A stretch of 64,000 nt of DNA, from NCBI GenBank assembly GCA_022410635.1, contig JAJVDF010000437.1:248001-312000 (forward strand), read 5' to 3'. Shown here in pieces: positions 33,651-43,775 of the stretch. The notes under the pieces were generated by a model that saw only the letters and a program-made list of their open reading frames with translations, searched no databases and was not told where the DNA came from. The number at the start of each line of letters is the position of its first letter. Positions within the stretch are counted from its first letter, which is position 1. Both the position numbers and the translations under genes were made by a program. The DNA comes from Tretioscincus oriximinensis (Eukaryota; Chordata; Lepidosauria; Squamata; Gymnophthalmidae).

Positions 33651-33889
33651 ATCTAATATAGTCCTGAAACGGAGCGTCCAAACTTCCGTACCATCAAGGG
33701 CTCTAACGCGCAAGTATAAGGAGCACCAGCTACTGGCCTGCGGCCAGGGAGTGGCCAGGAGAGATGGAGATGCTGGAGGAAAGCCGAAGCAAGCTGCAGG
33801 GGGTGCCTCTCACAGCCTTCCCCTTCCACCCGGTCCTGGCTGTGTGCGCATCCCATACAGGGAAGAACTATGGACGGAAGAACCAGCTT

Positions 33890-34090
33890 ATGTAAAATTT
33901 ATATTGTAAGCTACATCCATGATTTGATAGTCCACAATAAAGCATGGATATTCTGGAATAAATCAGTCCCTCCAATGCTATATTGTGGAATATTAAATTT
34001 ATTCCAGATTTATTCCAGAATATCCATGCTTTATTGTGAACTATCAAACTATAGTGGAATAAATAGGTTATATATAAATTTACATAAAAT
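33890..34090. mobile_element. Foldback element with 42-bp arms
   Basis: Arm 33923-33964 and arm 34007-34048 are reverse complements with 41 of 42 bases matching (a C/T difference near the outer end), separated by 42 bases. Weaker pairing continues outside (TGTAAAATTTATA with TATATAAATTTACAT). The same peptide (LIVHNKAWIFWNKS) therefore appears in frames on both strands. Parts (CCACAATAAAGCAT) also occur at the 3' side of the Harbinger-like MITE at 59089-59435, suggesting a related MITE. Target duplication not identified. Confidence 0.8.
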
Positions 34091-34147
34091 TTGTATTCAA
34101 TATTCTGATTGAAGTGTATAAAATTATACATGGGGTATGTATCTGTC

Positions 34148-34542
34148 ACACAACACTAAGACCAGGGGTCATTCCTTGAAACTGATGGACAAAAGACAAG
34201 GAAGGGAAAGCGTTTTTTCACCCAGAGGGTCTTTGGTCTGTGGAATTTACTTCTAGAAGAGTTGGTGGTAGTTGACAGCCTGGATAGCTTCAAGACAGGA
34301 CTAGACAGGTTTATGGACACCAAGGGTATAAATGGGTCCTAGGATGGATGTCTGGAGGTTGCCTTCGGGATGGAGCAACAGGCAGTATTCCAGAAATACC
34401 ATTTGCAGGGAGTCATGAACAGGTGTATATTTTGCCTTCTTCTGTTCAGGCTGCCCAGGTTCATCTGGTGGGTCTCTGTGTGAGACAGAATGCTAGACTA
34501 GATGGGCTCTAGCCCGATCCAGTATGGCTCTTCTTGTGCTCT
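34148..34542 (+). mobile_element. CR1 LINE 3' end
   Basis: Begins in the segment ACCAGGGGTCATTCCTTGAA of the CR1 reading frame end, passes TTTTTTCACCCAGAGGGTC, GTGGAATTTACTTCTAGAAG, CAAGACAGGACTAGACAGG and ends CAGTATGGCTCTTCTTGTGC. This is the 3'-most ~390 bp. No intact coding. Confidence 0.88.
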
Positions 34543-35322
34543 TTTGTTCTGCCTTAATTGTGCTTTTTTAAAATGGTTTCTGCTGAGCAAATGCATTTTT
34601 ATATATAAAAACACTCCTAATGTGTGTTGAAACTAGATTTAAATTGTGATGTGGTTAAAGTGTGGATAAAAACATTATTTGCCTAGCTTTTTTTTTACTC
34701 ACTCCTAATGTGTTTGTAAATTTTGCTGTGGTTTTTCCTACCTTCTTTCCTTCTTTCTATTTTTTCCTTCCTTCCCTGCTTCCTCCTTTCTTCCTTCACT
34801 TCCTCTTCCACTTCCTTCCTATTTCATCTTTGTTTCCGACTTTTATTCCAGTAGGATTTCTGCTTTTTCTGTACTGTTTTTTCATGATGACATGTACTTA
34901 TTTAAAAGCTTGAATGTCCAGTAGCTTCCTGAAGCTGGCAGCAGTGGCAGTATGGTTCTCAGTTGCATTTCTGCCTGCTTTTCTGTGCTGCTTCTTCGAA
35001 TTAAGAAGTAAGGACATCACCGATTGCCAAAGAATCAGATATCACTGTCAGCTTTGCTTTTGAGGAAATGATAAATGCATTTGCAAATGCAAAAGTGGGA
35101 AAAACTGTGTTTTTCTAAAACTTTGAGGTACTTAAAAAGAAGAAAAATCCCTATTATGTGAAGAAGGACTGAATAGCAGTTTACAGTTTACTACCATATT
35201 TTTGTATTCAGTACAATATGTAAATTTTTGATTTGCACATTTGCGTATTGTATATTCATTGAGCTGGAAGCTGCATTAGAATCTTATACATTTTATCAGA
35301 AATCACATGGGAAATACACTGG
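34543..35322. other. No gene recognised; contains a pyrimidine-rich stretch
   Basis: 34735-34850 is rich in CTTCCTT/CCTTTCTT. The 83-codon Phe/Leu/Pro-rich frame there is compositional. Confidence 0.55.
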
Positions 35323-35575
35323 GGCAGGAAGTAAAAGCATTTGTGATGTCACTTCTAGAAATGATGGCCCGGACTGCAGTGACACTACAAATGATGTCAC
35401 TTCCAGAATCTGCTTCCAGGAATGGCACCCGGAGTGACATCACTTCCTGTCCCACACTTAGATATGACATCACTTCCTGCCCTGCCCCATAAGTAACATC
35501 ATTTCCTATCCAGCTCCCAGAAGTGACTTTCCTTCCTGTGCCATCCCTGGAAGTGACATCACTCCGGCCCTCACA
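35323..35575. repeat. Degenerate minisatellite with TGACATCACTTCC motif
   Basis: Seven or more blocks such as GATGTCACTTC (35343), GATGTCACTTCC (35393), GTGACATCACTTCCTG (35434), ATGACATCACTTCCTG (35464), GTAACATCATTTCC, GAAGTGAC and GTGACATCACTCC (35552), spaced 25-45 bp. The core TGACATCA is close to the CRE/ATF consensus and TTCC to an ETS core. Orientation flips part way: the first two read on - and the later ones on +. Confidence 0.75.
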
Positions 35576-36303
35576 TTCCTATACTAAAGTTTGATTGGCC
35601 CTTGGGTAATTAAAGATTGGATCACATTGAAGTAAATAATCATTGTGTAGCTGAGTCCTCTGCTTTTCGAACACTTCAAGAGGCATTTATGAAGCATAGC
35701 AAGTCGAGATCAATACAGATATTGTACATGTTTTGTGTACTTAATGCAGCATTATGAGATAGGGTTGACTGGATTCTGTCAACTTAGGATACATTTACTG
35801 TGCATAAAGGAACCACATGGATTCTGCATGTGCTTGATACTGAAGTCAAGCCAAGGAATAGTACCATGAAAGGTCAACTTACTATTCAGATGAAAAAGAC
35901 ATTTATTCTTGTCTCAGGAGAATCTATTAGTATTTAGCCAGCAGTTTTGATAGATTGTCTTAATTCATTCTTGAAAATCAATTCAATTGAATTTCATTAG
36001 ATATTTCCCAGCTGTATAATTTTAACTTTTTTAAAAAAAATGGATTAAAATCTTGATTTTATTATGTCCTATAGGGTTGAATTGGAAGCTGCTGCAACTT
36101 TACCAACTGAGTATTTATTAATCAGGACAGCTTTACCAAAGAATGTCTGGCACTTTTTAATAGAGATTACATTAATATATCTTATAAGAATCACTACTGG
36201 AGCAGTCCACATATCTCAGGACAAGGTCATTCAAATTTGGGCAGCCCCCTGGCAGTTTCAAATCTCACATGAGCTTCAGAGACAGAGCTCCAAAGGCATA
36301 GAA
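35576..36303. other. No gene recognised
   Basis: AT-rich. The 84-codon frame at 36064-36318 has no recognisable domain and runs into the microsatellite. Confidence 0.55.
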
Positions 36304-36406
36304 ATAATTAATAATTAATAATTAATAATAAGAAGAATAAGAAGAATAAGAATAAGAATAATAAGAATAATAAGAATAATAAGAATAATAAGAATAAGAA
36401 TAAGAA

Positions 36407-36437
<31 letters not shown>

Positions 36438-36475
36438 AAGAAGAAGAAGAAGAAGAAGAAGAAGAAGAAGAAGAA
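36304..36475. repeat. Compound microsatellite ending in ~22 GAA units
   Basis: AATAATT, then AAGAAT/AATAAG units, then an uninterrupted (GAA)n from about 36409 to 36474. It lies at the 3' tail of the - strand SINE at 36476-36750, so it grew from the SINE tail. It produces spurious poly-Phe and poly-Leu frames on -. Confidence 0.95.
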
Positions 36476-36750
36476 CTGGGTTTTTATAACCTGCTTGTCT
36501 CTCCCAAAGGGACCCAAAGTGGCTTACAAGCTTATTTTTCACCCGAAGGCTTATATTCTATCTTCCCAAACACGCTGTGATGGTCCTCATTTATCTAATC
36601 ACAATTGCTTGCTTTTGAACAGTTGAGTTGCTAGAGCTGAGGCCAGTATAGTGCGTTCATACCTCTCCATAGCTGATGCAGAGCTTCGAACTCGTTATCT
36701 CTGCTGAAACACCAGGGCTCGTAACTGCTGCACTACTGAGCGCCCATAGT
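36476..36750 (-). mobile_element. tRNA-headed SINE (copy 2)
   Basis: On - it reads, 5' to 3', a tRNA-like head (GCTCAGTAGTGCAGCAGTTA, then AACGAGTTCGAAGCTCTG with B-box-like GAGTTCGAA), a middle (GCTCTAGCAACTCAACTGTT), GGGAAGATAGAATATAAGCC, and a tail ending GTAAGCCACTTTGGGTCCC and TTATAAAAACCC. It precedes the GAA tail on its 3' side. Confidence 0.8.
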
Positions 36751-38319
36751 TCCTGGCCTCAGAATCCTCAGAATCTCTTTGCTGTGCCACTTAAATGACT
36801 CCTGTGATAAACCACAGAGGTGTGTGCCTTGCAAATCATTCCATATCCCCTTTACAATGTGTTAGTATACAGGCAGACCTTTTTCAACAAGTATACTGTT
36901 TTAAGATAGGGTTCCTGCATAAAACTCAGGATATTGCTTTAGATTTTTAATGGCTACAGAAGAGGGGACTTTTCACCAGGTGCAGCTTCAAATACTTGCT
37001 CACCTGGGAGGGGGAATCACTTTTTCACACCCATTAAAGGGACAAATTTCCATCCTGGATTTTATTAAGTGCAATACCAGCAACTGCAGAAAAGCCATGA
37101 GACTCCGTCAGGATGTCTGGCTTTGGTCATCCTGAGCCATCTCTGGCTTAAATAATCTATTTAGTGGCTTAAGAATCTTAAGTGTTTCACGTAACTGGCC
37201 TGGTCTCAATTGTACATGGAGCTCATCTGTCCAGACTCATAGGTTGGGTCATGTCACAGTTGTATATGGTATCATTACCGCTTTGGACATAGCCACAGCT
37301 ATGTGGCCTGGCTACACTGGCATGTGGATGGCCAAGCTCTATACTAATATAAAACCCAGAATAAGACTCAGTGAGAACAGGGCAACAAAGGTTTTTAAGG
37401 ATGTCCTCAAAAACAGAATGAAATAAATCACAATCCTTGTTTAGCATGACTCATTGTCAAACTAGTTCCTTCTAATTCTCTTAGACCTGCAAAATATTTA
37501 GAATTCATCCATGTGGTTTAGTTAAAGGGACATTTATTTCTGATTTAATGTCTATATGCCAGAACTGTCATTTGCACTTGGTGCCCACAAAACTTTCATG
37601 AGTTCCAAATTTCTGGAAAGTTTAGCATGGCATCTGTGCTATCTGTATTGCCAAAGCTTAAAATTAATTCCTAAAATGGATCTAGTAAATTCTCCATTCT
37701 CCAAGAGAGCTCCAGTTTTAATTCAGTGAACACTATAACTTTATATAACTCAAACTGAGATTGGCTAAAAGTTATTTCTTATTTTTAGAGCTTGGGTGGT
37801 CTACATGTATGCAAGTATGGTGTTCTCTGGAAAATTACAAAAGTTCAAGAGCATTTTAACAATATTCTTGTTTATTTTATTTCACTTCTCTGAGTGTGAA
37901 AAATCTGTCCAAGATGTTTAAAAGTATGGTTTGCACCTTATGCATTCACAGAAGTGCCAAGTATGGTCTTGGAAATGATACAACACAATTATATTCCACA
38001 GGCAGTATGGTTGGGAGAGGGGCTGGAGATCCTTTAATTACCTACAAACTTAAAAATCTCATAATAGTAATGATTCTGACCAATTTAATTGCACTTGGTT
38101 CAAAACTTGTTTTATATACTGTATGGTATTTTCTGCACTGGATTGTATTTCAGTATATACCACAGAACAGGAACCTGCTATCCACATCTAATGCAGATTA
38201 TAGTTAACTCTAGAAGATGCTTTATCGTTGTTTGAACAAGTATGAAGACTTCAGGCTCCTATTTTGAGAGATATGTTCTTTAATAGAGCTATACCTCAGT
38301 ATATTTTTGCATTTTCCTC
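36751..38319. other. No gene recognised
   Basis: No gene or clear repeat identified. Frames of 60-103 codons (for example 37896-38207) appear to be chance. A segment near 38130 shares TTTTCTGCACTGGATTGTAT-like sequence with 45085, 55565 and 21490. Confidence 0.45.
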
Positions 38320-38430
38320 TACAGCTGAGTTGGCTAGAGCTGAGGGCAGTACAGTGAACTTTATCTGTCTGCACTATATCTGAGTTGGCTACAGCTGAGA
38401 CCAATATAGGGCTTTACCTATCTACATATT
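38320..38430 (-). repeat. SINE middle fragment, tandemly duplicated
   Basis: Two copies of a ~55-60 bp segment: GCTGAGTTGGCTAGAGCTGA with GGGCAGTACAGTGAAC, then TCTGAGTTGGCTACAGCTGA with GACCAATATAGGGCTTTACC. The unit matches the middle of the tRNA-headed SINE on -, as at 36476. Confidence 0.6.
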
Positions 38431-39827
38431 AGTGTGGATTGAAGAGGTACAGACTACTGCTAATAGGTTTTGTCTGAATAGGAGGAAGCATTATCCAGAT
38501 CAAAATGTTCCTTATCTGGATCACCAGAAGATTTTTAAGCACATTTTCCCCTTCCTGGTACCATTTTGGTCCTGCCTCATGGCACTTTAAAGCAAATAAG
38601 AAAATGTTTTCCATCAGGGGACCCATGGTCCTGGCTTTCCAGAGCTTTTCTTCTCAGAAGTAGATGAAATGCAAATTAAAGTTGCTTGAATAACTTCTGT
38701 CCTCATTTCCCTTCTGTGAATGTGTCACATAGCTTTTAATCGGGACTATTTGGGATGGAAATTATCCAAGAATAGCAACAATGTCCTCTCAGAAACAGAG
38801 TGTGGCAGAACAAATAGTTCCTTCCCCTAAACCTCTCTTAGTTATGGCCACAAGCTGCCTAGTACTGGCTAGGAGGATTTTCCTACCTTCCTTCTCCTCA
38901 CTCAGAGGTGGAGTGTTTCCACTGTAAAATAATCACAATCCTGACACCACAGTTCAGCCAGAAAGTCTAGTTTAGGGGAAAGGAAAACAAATGGAACAAA
39001 ATCTGAATTCTGCCTCCTTTTCTCCCAAACTAGACTAAAAGGAGCTTTCAAAACAGATACGCTCAATGGCAGATATGCTCACGCATCTTCCCTCTTGATT
39101 CCTTTTTTTGAATAATAAAACTTCAAAACTAACAAACTTCAAAGCACTAACTTTCAATCCATCCTCCGAGTGAGAGGTGAGAGTTCAGTGAGAGGCAGAA
39201 GAAAAAATAAATAGTTGAGAACTTTGTCCTCTTCATGGCATCTCTTTTAATAATCAAATACTTCAATTTCAGAATATTTTTAGCAAACAATTTATCTTGT
39301 CTTTCATTTCTGTTAGTAGAAATAGTCCTTTCTTTCTTCCTTTTTTTCTTTCCTCCCCCTCTTTTCTGTTTGAATTGCTTTGGAGCTAAGCACAGTTCAC
39401 TGGCAAGTTTGTGGACTTCAGTAGGTTTCCACCCACACAAACACTTCTGGACTCCCAATCTTTGATCCTTTCTCTATTGCTTTGCATTCAGGAAATCCAG
39501 CAAAAAGTTCAAAGGCACAATTTCATATCTTAGTTTTCCCTTTCAGTGAAGTTCTTCTGCAAGTCACTAATACCATAGACAGAGAACAATCTTCTTATGC
39601 ATTATAAACCAAAAAAGAAGACAATTGTAGTAAGAGGAGACAAGCTCCAAATATTTTTAAAGGCATAGGTAAGTAATCCTTTATTGACTAGTCAGCCAAT
39701 CATGTACTATTAAAAATAAAAAGAATACATTCTTCAATATACAATAAAACGGAATAAAGATATTAATATAAATATAAATTGAAAGTTGAAAGTTGTGTAT
39801 TAGCATTCATAGCAGAAAGGAAGATCT
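38431..39827. other. No gene recognised
   Basis: The 103-codon frame on - at 39147-39458 includes a Lys/Glu-rich run from an A/G-rich stretch and is not convincing as a gene. Confidence 0.5.
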
Positions 39828-39950
39828 AAGTTGATCTCCTGCCGTTGTTGCTGGCTTTTACCAGCAGTTTTAAATTTCCTGGCTGCTGCTCTAGTGTGGG
39901 AAATTTAAATTGCTGTCAAAGACAGCAGAAGCAACAGCAGGAGATCACTT
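39828..39950. repeat. Hairpin 1: long imperfect palindrome
   Basis: AAGTTGATCTCCTGCCGTTG (from 39828) pairs with CAACAGCAGGAGATCACTT (to 39950), and the inner AGCAGTTTTAAATTTCC pairs with GGGAAATTTAAATTGCT, leaving an ~18-base loop near 39881-39897. Arms are ~50 bp with several mismatches. Confidence 0.75.
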
Positions 39951-39978
39951 GAGATTCTCTCTTGTTGCCATGTACCCT

Positions 39979-40032
39979 GATCCTAAGGGCTGCTTCTGGG
40001 CTCCTTTGGAGGCAGAAGCAGCCCCCAGGATC
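39979..40032. repeat. Hairpin 2: 54-bp palindrome
   Basis: GATCCTAAGGGCTGCTTCTG (39979-39998) pairs with CAGAAGCAGCCCCCAGGATC (40013-40032), two mismatches, with a further short GGCTCC/GGAGGC pairing inside. It lies 28 bases after hairpin 1. Confidence 0.8.
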
Positions 40033-40454
40033 ATAATTTAGACCCACTTTGCTGCTTCTCTCCCCTCAAAAAAGTTGGAACCCAGCCTTATAGGCACAAT
40101 ACTTCATTTCCCTTGTCTTTTTGGAATTGTTAATCCTTCCTGATCAGTTACTTTTTCTTCTTTGTTTGAATATTGGTAGACAACAGTGGAATGGCGTCTC
40201 TGATTGGGACCTTATTCTGCATCTGCCAAGAAAATGCCTATGGGATGTGGCTGGTATACCAGATCAGCAACGTTGCCAGGGCCCTCATTTCCACACACTA
40301 ATGTGATGTAGGGAAGTACTATCACTCCTTAGACAACAACAGTGTGCAGAAGGGAAGTTGCTAGTATGCTTGCAAATCTGGTTACCATTGCCACTTACTT
40401 ACATTGGTAGAATGGGACTGGGTGCAGGTTTTCCCATGAGTACTGCCTCTCACT
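40033..40454. other. No gene recognised
   Basis: No coding or repeat signal that I can name. Confidence 0.5.
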
Positions 40455-40541
40455 GTCTGGGATGGTTTAATGAATCCTGCATTGAACAGGGGGTTGGACC
40501 CAAAGACCCTGGTGGTCCATTTCAACTCTATGATTCTATGA
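40455..40541 (+). mobile_element. CR1 LINE 3' terminus (ATTCTATG type)
   Basis: AATGAATCCTGCATTGAACA, GGGGGTTGGACCCAAAGACC, TGGTGGTCCATTTCAACTCT, ATGATTCTATGAA. Same class as 30236-30330 but on +. Confidence 0.88.
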
Positions 40542-41689
40542 ATAGCATAACACAGTACTTGTAGGATTTAAGTTAGAGGTTTAAAGAAGAAATTATGTAT
40601 TTCTGGATATAAAACATTCTATTTTGCTGTTTGTAATATGCAGATTGTCTGAATCTACAGTATATGAAGAGATTGCAAATACTTGAGAAACCTTCAGGAC
40701 GATTAAATTCATAGGAATATCTCTTAAATGGAATGAGAATCTGCAGGGAATTTTAGTATTCATCAATTTGTGTTTGCTGTAACATTGTCTAGCAGCTATA
40801 GTCTATGGTCCACAAACCCAATGCACTAGGCAGTGTATAAACAGATAAGAAATGAAACAAAGCTTTGGCTGCCATAGATTAGAATCAGCCACAATGTAAC
40901 TGAGGACACCATTCCAGGGAACAATAGTATCAAAAAAATGAGACTGAAACAAACAATACTGTGCAAACAGGATTGTTTTCTGACCATTTAACCTTGGTAC
41001 ATACACTAAACATTCACAAAACTCCTGGAAATGTTCCAAGGTCAAAAATCATGAATCACCATTTCTAAACATGATCACTTGTGACTTATAGTGATACAAT
41101 AATATTCACAGATTGTTTTGTATTTTCAGAGGGGATTGCACATGAGGGGCTTTTCTTTTCCTTCTCCCCACTTATTGTGTGGGGTTACAATGCTCGTACT
41201 GCACAAATAGCTTGGATTTGAGTACCTCTTTACATAGGTTAGACTGCTGCTGCAATAGTCTTCATTTGGGGCATATTCCATTAACAGATAATGGTTTGGG
41301 GGCTACCAGAAGCTGCAGTGTCAATATTCCAATGTGGAAAATAGAAAGGCCACATTTTTCCTTTACATCCATCCTATAAGTGTAAATTGACAAGAAAGTC
41401 AGGATATCCGTGACATCAAATTCAAAATGTTCCTAACGTTTATAAAACCCACCCATATACACACACAAAAATCCATGAATCTATGTATATTTTTTAAGAC
41501 AACATTGCAAACAATTACCAGAATGTAGTTCTGAAGATAATATATTTTGGCAGCACAATCAAACAACCCCCTGGGAGACTCACGAAAGCTGAAAACTTCT
41601 ATTTCTAGCCTACTGAGCATTCAGGATCTGGCCACATGTGATTTTAAACCCTCTTCAAGTCTAGAAGAACTAGACTGAGGTCCAGTGCA
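40542..41689. other. No gene recognised
   Basis: No coding or repeat signal recognised. Open frames are 66-80 codons. Confidence 0.5.
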
Positions 41690-41990
41690 CATGGAGGGGG
41701 AAAGTGAGTAAAATCTACAATCTAAAAGTGATTGCGGATTTTGCTGTAGGAAAAAAGGGGGCATATTTTTTTGCTGGACCAGCACGGAGCTGGCGTGAGG
41801 CTGATGAGGCAAAGCCAGAAGACTGAGCTGCAGATGCCCAGCCAGCTGCAATCCTGCAGTTGTGTTAGTTGGCATCTTCTTGCGCTGATCATCTCCCCAC
41901 GAGAGCATGACAGGTGACAGGGCTGCAGGCAAACACTCTAATGGATGATGCAGACATTTTGCAATGCAGTAAAAAAAAGATTAACAATAA
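41690..41990 (+). repeat. Unclassified dispersed repeat A, copy 2
   Basis: Second copy of the repeat at 33175-33452, same orientation (see blocks there). The 103-codon frame on - (41621-41932) overlaps it and is not conserved in copy 1. Confidence 0.55.
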
Positions 41991-42291
41991 GAGATTCCTC
42001 TTCTATACCACATCATTTCTGGATGCATGGTGAAGCCTCCATGAAGATGTATGGCTGGGCAGTGAAGATGACATAACATAGTAATAAGAATCAGGTATGT
42101 CCTCACAGCCTGAAAACCAGAAAATCTGTTTTGAGCTAGACTGAAAACCAAATATTTTCTGAATTAGTCCATTCTTTAGGATTAAGGATTGTTTAAAGGT
42201 ACATGCGTGACCAGGTCCTCAATGCTAATTCCAGTACTGGTGCTGCTATTGATTAGGACATCTCAATGTGGAAGGTCAAGTTCCACATAAG
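41991..42291. other. No gene recognised
   Basis: Spacer between repeat A copy 2 and the next MITE. It has CCTCCATGAAGATGTATGG near 42038, perhaps the outer end of repeat A. Confidence 0.5.
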
Positions 42292-42786
42292 GGCTGCATT
42301 CCCATTAGAATTTAAAATCCGTTTTCTATTGCCTTTTAATCGTTGCTCAGTGAAAGCGAAGTGAGGGCTTAATTTTACCGTGGCATTCCCTGAGCATTCA
42401 TTCCACCTTAGCTTCCGGGTTGCTGTGAGCTGAGAGCCCAATGACTCTCTTTCAATGTGCTGCAATAGGTGGAAAAACCTGTTTTTCCAGAGCAGGGAGG
42501 GAAGCTGCTGAGCCTGGAACAAATGCCAAACAAAAGAGCCCCCAACCCCCGCTCTCTCTCTCCTTTTTGTTGCCTGATCTCCCCACGTCAGTGTGCAAGT
42601 GGCTCGAAATACAAAAAGGAGCAGCGACAATGCAATTTCACCAGGAACTGCGAAGCAGAAACCTGTGGTGTGCATTTGGAGCGACGCTGCAACACTTCCA
42701 AGATCATTTTTATGGTAATACAGTCGGAACGATGGGATTTTGGCTTCGCCGTCCTGCGAATGTTAAGGGGCAATGCGTGTGCAGCC
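42292..42786. mobile_element. MITE-like element with GGCTGCA termini
   Basis: Left end GGCTGCATTCCCATTAGAAT and right end reading (on -) GGCTGCACACGCATTGCCCC are imperfect terminal inverted repeats. Flanks are AAG and GAG, so the target duplication is uncertain. The ends resemble the Harbinger-like family here but the ~490-bp interior is unrelated and GC-rich. It contains overlapping open frames of 108-142 codons on both strands with no recognisable domain. Confidence 0.5.
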
Positions 42787-43775
42787 GAGGAGTAATTTGT
42801 CCAATCTTGGGACAGTTTGCTTGTTCTGGGAAACGTTTTTTTAAAAAAATAGATCTACCAACATTCTAGAAGGTAGTATAGTAGACCCACTAGAGCACAA
42901 ATTTTAGTTGTAGCAAGACTCTGTTGTTTTTGCAAAAGCTCACCTACTGTTTTAAGCAGATTATACAAAGCTGAATCTTTTAATGGTATTATAATAAACC
43001 AATCAAATTGCTTCAAAGCCTCCATATTATTCTGTTTGTATTCTTAGGTTTAAGGATCTGAAATACACAATACAATAACTTAGAAAAAAAATTCATATAT
43101 GAGTGCATCACATACATCTTTATCTAATAAGCTGACATAAATGCAAAGCAGAAGGATTTAATCATCTTATTTTAATAGAATTCCCAGAGATTTAAATAAC
43201 AAAAGCAGTTTGTTTCATGTTTCCTTAGATCTCAAAGAAAACTATGAGCATTAAATCATTACGCTATCAATATCCATACTTTCTCCACACTCCCAAAATA
43301 CTCCAAATGCACGTTGTCTCTCTAGTGAAAAAAGAAACCATGGAATTACTTTTACATCTCTTCCCTGCAACCCTAAGCAGGCAGCTCTTCCAATAAGATT
43401 TATAAATATTTGTAAAATAACTAATTACAGCCCTATATGAAGCCCAAGCTTGATTCCATAGCAGCTGGTACACTCGACCGGCAAATATATATGAGTTTCC
43501 CTTCCAACCTGGAGTTCTTTCATAGACCACACCTAATCACTTGCTGGGCCATTGTGGAATTGTCCTTCATTTATAATAGAAATTTCAAAGCAAGATAAAA
43601 ACGTGGAACCATGTTTAGATTCTGCAATTACCTCTTGTCATCCTCCCAGATGGCAGGACAAAATCTCAATGCTAGTGCAGTAACTTGTCTGGTATTTTTT
43701 CCTACAATGGCATTTCAAATATATCCAGATGTTTTGACTACATGGAAGTGTGTGATTGTGCATATGCAACAGGTT
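42787..43775. other. No gene recognised
   Basis: AT-rich spacer. Includes short A-runs; the 87-codon frame on - at 43267-43530 is not recognised. Confidence 0.5.

Noticed and set aside
33868..34149. Similar peptides on both strands, suggesting paired genes
   Set aside because: A result of the 42-bp palindrome; the same sequence is read in both directions.
36308..36542. Open frames of Phe or Leu repeats on -
   Set aside because: Translation of the GAA/AAT microsatellite and SINE tail.
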